From: Stictocephala bisonia | Taxonomy: Eukaryota > Arthropoda > Insecta > Hemiptera > Membracidae | DNA length: 64,000 bases | Reading direction: 5' to 3' | Assembly: GCA_035578905.1 (NCBI GenBank) | Contig: JAQJVL010000112.1 | Span: forward strand, 952,479-1,016,478 | Shown: positions 33,945 to 45,419 of the stretch, piece after piece | How the letters are laid out: every line of letters starts with the position of its first letter | Position numbering within the stretch: the first letter of the stretch is position 1 | Notes under the pieces: model-generated | The model's input: the letters and a program-made list of their open reading frames with translations, nothing else | What the model was told of the DNA's origin: nothing | The model's database searches: none | Translations under genes and position numbers: made by a program

Positions 33945-36000
33945 AAAGGGCATCCTTTACTCTAATCTGGGCTGTCCTACCATCAAGGAAGTTGGATATC
34001 CACTTGATGATGGAATGAGGCAGTAGGAGCTGGATGAGTTTGTCTCTGATGCCAGACAGTGTCGAATGCTTTGTGGATATCCATGAGGGCCATGATTGTA
34101 CGCGTACTTCGATAGGAGTTTCGCTGAATACAGGTCTCAGCGAACAGGTAAGACCTTGAGGATTTCGTCGTACATATTGATGCCAGGACGGAAGCCAGCC
34201 TGAGACTATGGAAGTAGGTTGAGTTCGTTGAGGTGATTAAGGAGGCGGCCTACCAGACTATTCTCGAAGAGTTTCGAGAGGGACGAGGTGAGGCTGATGA
34301 GGCGGTAGTTATCTGGGTTTTTAGGGTTTTTATGGGGTTTCGGTAGTACTATGACACGGGCTACCTTCCAGGACTTGGGATGGTAGTCTAGGAGGAGGAT
34401 GGATTAGAAGAGGATTGGTAGGGCCCTAATCAGTGAAACAGGGGCTTTTTTCACCAGGAAGTTGCCGTAAGTCCCGGTGGTAGTGTTCTTGAGGGTCCTA
34501 ATCATGGCGGCAACATCTAGATAGGTGATGGGGGTAGTCAGTGGATGGTAAGGGAGGCCTGCAGGGGGTAGTTGGAAGGGAGTAAAGAGTTCAGGTTCTG
34601 AGATATGGAGGCATTGGTCCGGTTGAAATAAGCGGTGTCGAAGGTGGGGGGGGAGGGGTGAGGTACTAAGTGGATGCGGACAAGAAAGCACGGAAAGCCT
34701 CAGCTCTTCCTTCGAGGACACCATTCATGGTCAATGGGACTGGTGGATTGAAGGGGGTGTTGTAGGACTTGACCAGACGCCAGATGTTCCATGGGGTGGA
34801 GATGAAGTTCCGATCCGCCTTGTCACAAATCTTATGGTGCCTGTCTCTCTTGAAGGCCACCACCGAGGTCTTGACCCTCTGGACCAGCGCCCTATAAGAT
34901 CCATGCAAATAGGTGATTCCGGGATCTCTGAGAAATGGGCACCTGACCCGCCTCTTCTGCTTGATGAGGGAAACGATGTCAGGAGGAAAGCGGTACGGGG
35001 TGTGTGTGACCAACTTCGTGGGGACAGAAATCACTTTGGCCCTGATGATGGTGTCAGTTAGGGAGTCAGCCAGGGCAACAATCTGGTCAGGGGATTGAGG
35101 AGGCGTGATGGCCAAGTTACGTATATCTGTATCGATAGATTGGGTGAACTCTGCCCAGTCTGCGTTCTTATAGTCTATGATGGCCTTTGGGGGAGGGTGA
35201 ACTTCCTGGGCGTAAGGGAAGTGTCTGATCCTGAGATCGAAGAAGAGGGGGATATGGTCTGAGCTGATGCAGTAGCCTGTGAAGACATTGAGTACCTTAG
35301 GAGCGATGGATGAGGACATCAGAAGCTTGTCGGGATATGTAGGGTGCTCCAACTCGTGGGCGGGAAAGCTGGTGTAAGGGGTTGGAAAGTAGCAGAGGCC
35401 AGTGGCGGTGATGAGAGCGACTAGGTCTCTGCTTTCTCAGGTTATGAATCGTCACCTAGGGTCGTGTGATGGCAGTGCAAATCTGCCGAAACAATGTGGC
35501 CGTCGTGGGACTGTCGGAGCTGCGCCAGGAGGTCAGTGTAATCTGGTAAGAAAGGGGACGTATGGAGGGTCACAAGGTGAATGGTGGATTGGTTGGGGAG
35601 ATTTATCCTGACCGAGAGGGCAAATCTAGAGTCATTGGGGAGTTGGACACGGACAACATCCAGACTGTCGTGAAAGGCAATGGCTAATACACCACTCCTA
35701 AGGGTATGGTCTCTCCTGATGAAGGAGTACTCAGTGGGGGAGATAAACAGTGGAAGTAGGGGCAAGGTATGTATCGTTAAAAGTGAAGATGAATAAATGA
35801 ATAATGAATAAATGAATAAATGATTTATTTCCACAATAAGTTACAAGAGTATAACAAATAAATTGTTTGGAAATGTACTGATTGGAAATGTACCGGATTG
35901 GAGATGTCCGGCTGGTAGTCAGTTATGACGTTTCTGAGGGCAGAGCGTCTGAAGAAGAATGGAGATTGATTTGGCAGACCCGTAGGAGCTTAGCATGAAA
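33945..36000 (-). pseudogene. ORF2 remnant: endonuclease and partial reverse transcriptase
   Basis: The start resembles an endonuclease N-terminus (LRVCQINLHSSSDAL, about 35995-35945). After an insertion the frame 35442-35834 carries RRDHTLRSGVLAIAF and SADLHCHHTTLGDD (GDLNxHHxxLG-like metal site with substitutions). A frameshift follows, then 34666-35352 with SSDHIPLFFDLRI and the linker to RT. 34404-34724 and the rest include LKNTTTGTYGNFLVKKAP, YHPKSWKVARVIVLPKPHKN, NYRLISLTSSLSKLFE and MALMDIHKAFDTVW (RT motif A, about 34075-34115). The YADD box and thumb are absent. Stops and shifts make it non-functional. Confidence 0.8.
35783..35885 (-). mobile_element. Small insertion with (ATTC)n tail inside the endonuclease remnant
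   Basis: On the minus strand, TTATTGTGGAAATAAATCAT runs into repeated TTTATTCA units. This is the look of a retroelement 3' end with its tail; the endonuclease reading resumes after it. The inserted body is only about 50-60 bp, so the source element is unknown. Confidence 0.5.
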
Positions 36001-36173
36001 AGATCCATGACGGGTGGTAGTAGAGGGAAGGAGAGTCAGATTGGGTCCTACGGAGTAAAAGAGAGTCCGCATGTCATATGCGGACTTGGAAACTCGGTTG
36101 ATGGAGTTCTCAACCCTGGGACGTTGGGAGACACAATGGAAAGGACGATGGTAGTGAGGGAGTTGAAACTCCT

Positions 36174-36708
36174 CTAGAAACCCTCGCTGGTCACAGTGAG
36201 GAGATTCTCGAGGAATGGATCCAGGGTGTCGGTGGTGACAGCGGCTGAGGACGGTGTGGGTGAAGTCTGAGAGGGATCGTCACTAGGTTGGTTTGGAGCC
36301 CGGGGTTCGGGATCTGTGGTGTCCGGTGAGGGATTGCAGAAGACGGTAGGTGGAAATCCACCAGACGTGAGAAGTCCACCAGGTGGAGCTTCCAGGGGTT
36401 GGTAGAAGGTAAGGGGGCCGGGATATAAATTTGATAGAGGTCGGGGCTGGTGTTGGGTCCTTAGGATACAGTGGGTCCTTAAGACAGTGTCGTTGCCCCG
36501 TATAATGGCCGAAGCTATTGCATGTGGCATAATAGGGCTTCAAAAGGTCGTGGTCCTCGTGCAAGCACGGTCCCGTACCCTCCTGGATATCACCGCAGAC
36601 ACGGCAGAGAGGAGAAGGGAGTGCGCAAGCTCCCGGTCCGTGACCGTAGAGGTGGCACACAAAGCATTGGCGAACAAGTTGATTCCTGGAGGGTTCGACC
36701 CTGTACAT
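36174..36708 (-). pseudogene. Gag-like ORF1 remnant with CCHC zinc knuckles
   Basis: The frame at 36283-36708 contains CFVCHLYGHGPGAC (a CX2CX4HX4C knuckle), then CRVCGDIQEGTGPC and CNSFGHYTGQRHC, degenerate second and third knuckles in the spacing typical of Jockey-clade Gag proteins that package element RNA. A proline-rich C-terminal stretch follows in a shifted frame (36174-36530). Upstream of the first ATG the frame is closed by a stop, and sequence ends at the junction near 36786. The N-terminal Gag part is therefore missing. Confidence 0.8.
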
Positions 36709-36795
36709 CCTTCCCAGGACGCACAGGCTTTACTCCAGAGTGGTCGTACGATCCCAGTAGGCGGGCCTCCCTGGCCGACGATGTGAAAAAAAACC

Positions 36796-37377
36796 ATTTT
36801 ATTAAAATAATTTCTGTCAAATCGAAACGTGATTCATCATTTCCAACATTTTATGAATTACAAAATATGTTACCTATAAATCACTTGTTTGTTTACAAAG
36901 TGCTTAAAATGTTTTCTATAGAAGTGTAAACAGGGATTTTGAAAGAGTTTACTTTATATAGTGATCAGATAGATAACTGTTGATACATTTCAAAGATACG
37001 CATTATATTGAAATGAGATCATGAGAAATCGAACATATGAGCTAATGTCTGTGGTTAGTAGACAATTAATTACATTACTTTTATTATTACCTATCAACAT
37101 TTATTTAAAATCAAAATATGATATTGTAATTCATTTGTTAATATCTTACACTAAAAATGCTGCATGTGTATTAAACATAGCTCAAGGCCTAATTAGAAGA
37201 CCGGAAGTTAGCAAAGTTCTTTTCACCAAGTCTTTTATACATCTCGATCCAAAATTAGTCAACCAGCTACTACAATACATAAACTGTCTAAAGAACAAAA
37301 AACTGGTTTCTTTGTCAATCGAGATATATCCTCTTTTCAAAAGATACCATGGACCATTTTTTACAATATTATCATAA
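36796..37377 (+). pseudogene. Retrotransposon RT C-terminal remnant
   Basis: NHFIKIISVKSKRDSSFPTF then LQNMLPINHLFVYKVLKMF aligns in pattern with QKYFVRILAFKSKQEPSIP and LKILPLQY…IFKVLKNF of the 2.9-kb element. After a frame change, 37021-37377 gives MRNRTYELMSVVSRQ, then VLFTKSFIHLDPKLVNQLL, the usual SF-x-x-x-GPK-x-x-N-x-LP-like C-terminal motif. There is no catalytic domain. This is a transposon remnant rather than a host gene. Confidence 0.7.
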
Positions 37378-37432
37378 CTACATATTATTATTTTTATATT
37401 ATATTTATATTTAGTTCTAGTGTTGTATAAAC

Positions 37433-37435
<3 letters not shown>

Positions 37436-37487
<52 letters not shown>
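37436..37487. repeat. (TA)n microsatellite
   Basis: About 25 TA units in the 3' UTR of the retroelement. Confidence 0.95.
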
Positions 37488-37489
<2 letters not shown>

Positions 37490-37847
37490 TATTTTTTATT
37501 TATTTATTATAATTTTTAGTGATAAAATGTGTTTTGTTGAATATATGTATATATGGATATATTGTTTATTTATGTGTATATATATATTTTTAAATTACAT
37601 TTATTTTAAAAATTAATTATTTTGTTGTGCATACCTTGCGGTATGTAGCTTATGTTTTATGTAAATAATCAGACTTTAAGTAAGAATTATTTTCAATTTA
37701 ACCAGCACCTGCCACCGCAACTGGAATAGATGTTCAGATTTTATTCCAATAACATAATTGTAAAAATATGTTAAAATGTTAACGGAATAAATATATTATT
37801 ATTATATTATAAGATACTATGTACAGGCTACAACAAACACCTTAATA

Positions 37848-37975
37848 TGTTAACCTAACATAACCAAACCAAACCTAACATAACTTAACTACACATAACA
37901 TAGCCTAAAAAAAACCTAATATTACATAACCAAACTTAATATAACCTAAACAAACCTAACCCAACCAAATTAGTG
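37848..37975. repeat. Degenerate CCTAA-type repeat
   Basis: Repeats of AACCTAACATAACC, AACCAAACCTAACATAAC, AACCTAAACAAACC and AACCTAACCCAACC over about 125 bp. The motif resembles a decayed form of the insect telomere repeat (CCTAA/TTAGG), but no perfect tandem run remains. Simple-sequence drift is the alternative. Confidence 0.55.
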
Positions 37976-37979
37976 GTAG

Positions 37980-39435
37980 TGAATTAACGGAAAATGTCAA
38001 AAACGAGAAACGTGTAATTCAAGATATCTAAAATTGACCGCACACCGAATTAAGATATTTTAATTATGCAAGAATACACTGCAATATAGTATTAGAAATA
38101 AATTATTATTACATACATAATAATCTAAGTCAATCCCATAGATACGTGGAAACTGTTAAATTAAATTACAGATAATAATACATACATAAGTGATGCAATC
38201 AGCTTAAAAAATAGAAACTATTGCTATACCTAAAAATTAACGCTCTAGTCAAAAAACCCAAAAAACCTTGTCGCATTTCACTTAAGATGCCATTTAAGCA
38301 CCCTGTTGTGCAATTAGTTTTCTTAAGTCTCAAAACAAGATATATTCAGACATATATTCACTGAAAAAACTGGACATCAACAGTAATTTATAAAATTAAA
38401 TCTAAAATTATAAAATAATATTTCAATAAAATATTAAATGTAATAATGTTCGGTAATCAAGCCACGTTATGTATAATTAAAAAACCCTTGGCCCAAAGTG
38501 ACAATTATTGGAGATCAGTAACATTCGATTTAAGTTATTTACAAAAATACAAAGCACTGACCATGTTTTACATTGTTGTTGATAGAAAAAAATATATTTA
38601 GGACAAGGCTTTGAGTGTGGTTACAAGGGAGGATATTTCATTGATTTATTCATTACAACCACATAACAAATGACAAAGTCTTTGATGCTAAAGCGCCACA
38701 TTTACCTTCACTACTAATTGAATTGGAGACGCAAATGTACAAAGATCTGTGATATGCTAATTGTAGTGAGGAGTAAACAGCATGTTTCTTAGTATTTCCC
38801 ATTAGTATTGCAATTCACTTTCATCTCCTTGATAACAGTTAGCGCGAGCCACTTTACATAACTGTTCGTTTTTAGTTCAAACTTTGTGGAACTTGTTGCG
38901 TTTATTCTATGCTTCCTTTATTACCTAATATATGGTGTGTTTATTCATGCACTATAGTAAAAAGGAAGTTGTAAAATTGAGGGCGATTGACACAATATGA
39001 AAATTGTTACAACATTTTGACATTTTTAAGCCATTCACATACCTCAGATATATCTTCAGAATATATTCACCAACAACAAGATACTGAAAATAAATATTCA
39101 CAAAATTACTCTTAGTTTTGACTATATATTGTGAAACTTTACCTTTACTCTTATAGCTTAAATGTTCTTTTAAATTGATATATATGTTAACTGTTTAACC
39201 ATACTAACAGGTTTGGTTTTCCATCCACGATAGTATAACTCTTAATAAAGGTGAAAAAGTCATTGACCTGAAGTTATTATTTCTATCATTAGTATTACCC
39301 GTACACTGTGCTTAGTTATTCAGAGTAGTTACGTATATTATTAAATTGATAAAGCAATGTTTATCAGTGCAATACAAACTTGTGTACAGTCTGCTCAGCA
39401 TAATAAATAATACTTATAATTGTATTTATTTGGCT
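37980..39435. other. AT-rich sequence, no gene seen
   Basis: No open frame or repeat of note before the large satellite. Confidence 0.5.
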
Positions 39436-39599
39436 TTAACATTTGAAGGAAATAGTAACCACAGAGATTTGTGTGGTTTCCCACAAATACCTCGTGGGAA
39501 CAATACGTTACAATTTCCAGTCTCTTGTATGATTTCCGACAAAGAACCCGTGTCCAATATAGTACGATGGCCAGTCTATTGTGAGCTACGTACCTTTGA

Positions 39600-40430
39600 A
39601 GGACGTTAGTTAGCAACCCAAAGATGTGTATGGTTTCCCAGTCTATTGTGTCTAATGCGCCTTTAAATAACGTTAGTTAGTAACCCAGAGATGTGTATAG
39701 TTTCCCACAAAGGACTCGTGTCCAATATGGCAAAATTGCCAGTCTATTGTGAGCTACGTACCTTTGAAGGACGTTAGTTAGCAACCCAAAATAGTGTATG
39801 GTTTCCCAGTCTATTGTGTCTAATGTGCCTTTAAATAACGTTAGTTAGTAACCCAGAGATGTGTATAGTTTCCCACAAAGGACTCGTGTCCAATAAGGTA
39901 CGATTGCCAGTCTATTGTGTCCTATGTACATTTCAAGGACGTTAGTTAGTAGCCCAGAGATGTGTAGTTTCCCACAAAGGACTCGTGTCCAATATAGTAC
40001 GATGGCCAGTCTATTGTGTCTTATGTGCCTTTAAAGGACGTTAGTTAGTAACACAGAGATGTGTATAGTTTCCCACAAAGGACTCGTGTCCAATATGGCA
40101 AGATTGCCAGTCTATTGTGAGCTACGTACCTTTGAAGGACGTTAGATAGCAACCTAAAGATGTGTATGGTTTCCCAGTCTATTGTGTCTAATGTGCCTTT
40201 CAATAACGTTAGTTAGTAACCCAAAGATGTGTATGGTTTCCCACAAAGGATTCGTGTCCAATATGGCAAGATTACCAGTCTATTGTGAGCTACGTACCTT
40301 TGAAGGACGTTAGTTAACAACCTAAAGATGTGTATGGTTTCCCAGTCTATTGTGTCTAATGTGCCTATAAATAACTTTAGTTAGTAACCCAGAGATGTGT
40401 ATAGATTCCCACAAAGGACTCGTGTCCAAT
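39600..40430. repeat. Satellite zone 1: 168-bp dimer (101 + 67 bp)
   Basis: Full monomers alternate with a short one lacking about 34 bp of the ACAAAGGACTCGTGTCCAAT region, so that TTTCCC joins directly to AGTCTATTGTG. Short units start at 39605 and 39773, spacing 168. The dimer is thus a higher-order unit. Confidence 0.85.
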
Positions 40431-43400
40431 ATGGCAAAATTGCCAGTCTATTGTGTCCTATGTACATTTCAAGGACGTCAGTTAGTAACCCAGAGATGTG
40501 TAAAGTTTCCCACAAAGGACTCGTGTTCAATATAGTACGATGGCCAGTCTATTGTGAGCTACGTACCTTTGAAGGACGTTAGTTAGCAACCTAAAGATGT
40601 GTATGGTTTTCCAGTCTATTGTGTCTTATGTGCCTTGAAATAACGTTAGTTAGTAACCCAGAGATGTGAATAGTTTCCCACAAAGGACTTGTGTCCAATA
40701 TAGTACGATGGCTAGTCTATTGTGTCCTACGTACCATTGAAGGCCGTTAGTTAGTAACCCAGAGATGTGTATAGTTTCCCACAAAGGACTTGTGTCCAAT
40801 ATTGTACGATGACCAGTCCATTGTGAGCTACGTACCTTTGAAGGACGTTAGTTAGAAACCTAAAGATGTGTATGGTTTCCCAGTCTATTAAGTCTTATGT
40901 GCCTTTAAATAACGTTAGTTAGTAACCCAGAGATGTGTATAGTTTCCCACAAAGGACTCGTGTCCAATATGGTACGATGGCTAGTCTATTGTGTCTTACG
41001 TACCATTGAAGGCCGTTAGTTAGTAACCAAGAGATGTGTATAGTTTCCCACAAAGGACCCGTGTCCAATATAGTACGATGGCCAGTCTATTGTGTCTTAC
41101 GTACCATTAAAGGCCGTTAGTTAGTAACCCAGAGATGTGTATAGTTTCCCACAAAGGACACGTATATAGTACGATGGCCAGTCTATTGTGTCTTACGTAC
41201 CATTAAAGGCCGTTAGTTAGTAACCCAGAGATGTGTATAGTTTCCCACAAAGGACCCGTGTCCAATATAGTACGATGGCTAGTCTATTGTGTCTTATGTG
41301 CTTTTAAATAACGTTAGTTAGTAACCCAGAGATGTGTAGTTTCCCACAAAGGACTTGTGTCCAATATAGTACGATGGCTAGTCTATTGTGTCCTACGTAC
41401 CATTGAAGGCCGTTAGTTAGTAACCCAGAGATTTGTATAGTTTCCGACAAAGGACCCGTGTCCAATATAGTACGATGGCTAGTCTATTGTGTCCTACGTA
41501 CCATTGAAGGCCGTTAGTTAGTAACCCAGAGATGTGTATAATTTCCCACAAAGGACTCGTGTCCAATATGGTACGATGGCCAGTCTATTGTGTCCTACGT
41601 ACCTTTGAAGGACGTTAGTTAGTAACCCAGAGATGTGTATAGTTTCCGACAAAGAACCCGTGTCCAATATAGTACGATGGCCAGTCTATTGTGTCCTACG
41701 TACCATTGAAGGCCGTTATGGCCAGTCTATTGTGTTCTACGTACCTTTGAAGGACGTTAGTTAGTAACCCAGAGATGTGTATAGTTTCCCACAAAGGACT
41801 CGTGTCCAATATGGTACGATGGCCAGTCTATTGTGTCCTACGTACCATTGAAGGCCGTTAGTTAGTAACCCAGGAGATGTGTATAGTTTCCGACAAAGGA
41901 CCCGTGTCCAATATAGTACGATGGCTAGTCTATTGTGTCCTACGTACCATTGAAGGCCGTTAGTTAGTAACCCAGAGATGTGTATAATCTCCCACAAAGG
42001 ACTCGTGTCCAATATTGTACGATGGCTAGTCTATTGTGTCCTACGTACCATTGAAGGCCGTTAGTTAGTAACCCAGGAGATGTGTATAGTTTCCGACAAA
42101 GGACCCGTGTCCAATATAGTACGATGGCTAGTCTATTGTGTCCTACGTACCATTGAAGGCCGTTAGTTAGTAACCCAGAGATGTGTATAGATCTCCCACA
42201 AAGGACTCGTGTCCAATATGGCTAAGATTGCCAGTCTATTGTGTCCTATGTACATTTCAAGGACGTCAGTTAGTAACCCAGAGATGTGTAAAGTTTCCCA
42301 CAAAGGACTCGTGTTCAATATAGTACGATGGCCAGTCTATTGTGAGCTACGTACCTTTGAAGGACGTTAGTTAGCAACCTAAAGATGTGTATGGTTTTCC
42401 AGTCTATTGTGTCTTATGTGCCTTGAAATAACGTTAGTTAGTAACCCAGAGATGTGAATAGTTTCCCACAAAGGACTTGTGTCCAATATAGTACGATGGC
42501 TAGTCTATTGTGTCCTACGTACCATTGAAGGCCGTTAGTTAGTAACCCAGAGATGTGTATAGTTTCCCACAAAGGACTTGTGTCCAATATTGTACGATGA
42601 CCAGTCCATTGTGAGCTACGTACCTTTGAAGGACGTTAGTTAGAAACCTAAAGATGTGTATGGTTTCCCAGTCTATTAAGTCTTATGTGCCTTTAAATAA
42701 CGTTAGTTAGTAACCCAGAGATGTGTATAGTTTCCCACAAAGGACTCGTGTCCAATATGGTACGATGGCTAGTCTATTGTGTCTTACGTACCATTGAAGG
42801 CCGTTAGTTAGTAACCAAGAGATGTGTATAGTTTCCCACAAAGGACCCGTGTCCAATATAGTACGATGGCCAGTCTATTGTGTCTTACGTACCATTAAAG
42901 GCCGTTAGTTAGTAACCCAGAGATGTGTATAGTTTCCCACAAAGGACACGTATATAGTACGATGGCCAGTCTATTGTGTCTTACGTACCATTAAAGGCCG
43001 TTAGTTAGTAACCCAGAGATGTGTATAGTTTCCCACAAAGGACCCGTGTCCAATATAGTACGATGGCTAGTCTATTGTGTCTTATGTGCTTTTAAATAAC
43101 GTTAGTTAGTAACCCAGAGATGTGTAGTTTCCCACAAAGGACTTGTGTCCAATATAGTACGATGGCTAGTCTATTGTGTCCTACGTACCATTGAAGGCCG
43201 TTAGTTAGTAACCCAGAGATTTGTATGAAGGCCGTTAGTTAGTAACCCAGAGATGTGTATAGTTTCCCACAAAGGACTCGTGTCCAATATGGTACGATGG
43301 CCAGTCTATTGTGTTCTACGTACCTTTGAAGGACGTTAGTTAGTAACCCAGAGATGTGTATAGTTTCCCACAAAGGACTCGTGTCCAATATGGTACGATG

Positions 43401-45080
43401 GCCAGTCTATTGTGTCCTACGTACCATTGAAGGCCGTTAGTTAGTAACCCAGGAGATGTGTATAGTTTCCGACAAAGGACCCGTGTCCAATATAGTACGA
43501 TGGCTAGTCTATTGTGTCCTACGTACCATTGAAGGCCGTTAGTTAGTAACCCAGAGATGTGTATAATCTCCCACAAAGGACTCGTGTCCAATATTGTACG
43601 ATGGCTAGTCTATTGTGTCCTACGTACCATTGAAGGCCGTTAGTTAGTAACCCAGGAGATGTGTATAGTTTCCGACAAAGGACCCGTGTCCAATATAGTA
43701 CGATGGCTAGTCTATTGTGTCCTACGTACCATTGAAGGCCGTTAGTTAGTAACCCAGAGATGTGTATAATCTCCCACAAAGGACTCGTGTCCAATATGGT
43801 ACGATGGCCAGTCTATTGTGTCCTACGTACCATTGAAGGCCGTTAGTTAGTAACCCAGGAGATGTGTATAGTTTCCGACAAAGGACCCGTGTCCAATATA
43901 GTACGATGGCCAGTCTATTGTGAGCTACGTACCTTTGAAGGACGTTAGTTAGCAACCTAAAGATGTGTATGGTTTCCCAGTCTATTGTGTCTTATGTGCT
44001 TTTAAATAACGTTAGTTAGTAACCCAGAGATGTGTAGTTTCCCACAAAGGACTCGTGTCCAATATAGTACAATGGCTAGTCTATTGTGTTCTACGTACCA
44101 TTGAAGGCCGTTAGTTAGTAACCCAGAGATGTGTATAGTTTCCCACAAAGGACTTGTGTCCAATATAGTACGATGGCTAGTCTATTGTGTCCTACGTACC
44201 ATTGAAGGCCGTTAGTTAGTAACCCAGAGTTGTGTATAGTTTCTGACAAAGGACCCGTGTCCAATATAGTACGATGGCTAGTCTATTGTGTCCTACGTAC
44301 CATTGAAGGCCGTTAGTTAGTAACCCAGAGATGTGTATAGTTTCCCACAAAGGACCCGTGTCCATTATAGTACGATGGCTAGTCTATTGTGTCCAACGTA
44401 CCATTGAAGGCCGTTAGATAGGAACCCAGAGATGTGTATAGTTTCCTACAAAGGACTCGTGTCCAATATGGTACGATGGCTAGTCTATTGTGTCCTACGT
44501 ACCATTGAAGACTGTTAGTTAGTAGCCCAGAGATGTGTATAGTTTCCCACAAAGGACTTGTGTCCAATATAGTACGATAGCCAATTCTATTGTGTCTTAT
44601 GTGCCTTTATAGGACGTTAGATAGTTACCCAGATATGTGTAAGGTATCCCAGTCTATTGTGTCTTTTGTGCCTTTAAAGGACGTTAGTTAGTAAACCAGA
44701 TATGTGTATGGTTTCCCACAAAGGACCCGTGTCCAATATGGTACGATAGCCAATTCTATTGTGTCTTATGTGCCTTTATAGGACGTTAGATAGTTACCCA
44801 GATATGTGTATGGTATCCCAGTCTATTGTGTCTTTTGTGCCTTTAAAGGACGTTAGTTAGTAACCCAGAGATGTGTATAGTTTCCCACAAAGGACTCGTG
44901 TCCAATATGGTACGATGGCCAGTCAATTGTGTTCTACGTACCTTTGAAGGTCGTTAGTTAGCAACCCCTGATTTGTGTATGGTTTCCCACAAAGGACACA
45001 TGTCCAATATCGTATGATGGCCGGTCTATTGTGCTCTACGTACCTTTGAAGGTCGTTAGATAGCAACCCCTGAGGTGTGT
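40430..45080. repeat. Satellite zone 2: ~101-bp monomers, 203-bp dimers and large exact duplications
   Basis: Mostly full-length monomers. Around 43.3-43.9 kb a two-monomer unit of 203 bp (alternating CCCACAAAGGACTCG and CCGACAAAGGACCCG, the second preceded by CCCAGGAGATG) repeats at 43340, 43543 and 43746. About 40443-41438 recurs base for base, as far as I compared, at 42231-43226 (offset 1788), and about 41720-42188 recurs at 43299-43767 (offset 1579). Confidence 0.85.
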
Positions 45081-45419
45081 ATGGTTTCCCACAAAGTTCT
45101 CATATCCAGTACCCTAAATAAGTTTGAGGGACGTTAGTTAGTGGCCAGAGACATGTGATTTCCGACAAAGGCAAATGGAGTATAATGACAAGGCTCTTGT
45201 GCCCTACGTACTTTAGGGGGTGTTAGTTGGTAACTCCACAAACGTGTGTGGTTTCCCGCAAAGGCTTTGTGTCCAATTTGGCACAAAGGACAGTCACTTG
45301 CGTCCAATGTCCCTCGACAGACTGTAGTTAATAGCCCCAGATATGTGTGTGGTTCCCCACAAAGGAGTAGTGTCCAATATGGTACAAAGGCCAGTTAGTT
45401 ACTTATGTCCTACGTACCT

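Larger units (their letters stand above)
33945..36790 (-). mobile_element. Jockey-like non-LTR retrotransposon, truncated at both ends
   Basis: Reading on the minus strand gives a Gag-like ORF1 with zinc knuckles (36.79-36.17 kb), an endonuclease (about 36.0-35.2 kb) and an N-terminal RT portion (about 35.2-33.95 kb) ending soon after motif A. The block is clearly richer in GC than its flanks, which suggests a more recent arrival or different mutational history. Loss of the 3' part is unusual, since these elements normally lose the 5' end. A separate ~100-bp insertion lies inside the endonuclease. Confidence 0.85.
36786..37815 (+). mobile_element. CR1/L2-like non-LTR retrotransposon 3' part
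   Basis: The element starts abruptly inside the RT C-terminal region and abuts the 5' side of the Jockey-like element on the opposite strand. The 3' UTR contains a (TA)n tract and ends TTAACGGAATAAATATATTA followed by TTATTATATTAT tail units. It has the same organisation as the element at 2.88-4.56 kb. Confidence 0.75.

Noticed and set aside
34834..36929. Plus-strand frames over the 34.8-36.9 kb region
   Set aside because: They are antisense to the Gag, endonuclease and RT motifs recognised on the minus strand. The last part of the frame ending at 36929 belongs to the separate plus-strand retroelement.
41761..44567. Several 62-83-codon minus-strand frames with near-identical peptides (MDTSPLWEIIHISG…)
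   Set aside because: They are satellite monomers read through; period and absence of stops explain them, and they would predict proteins only made of repeat.
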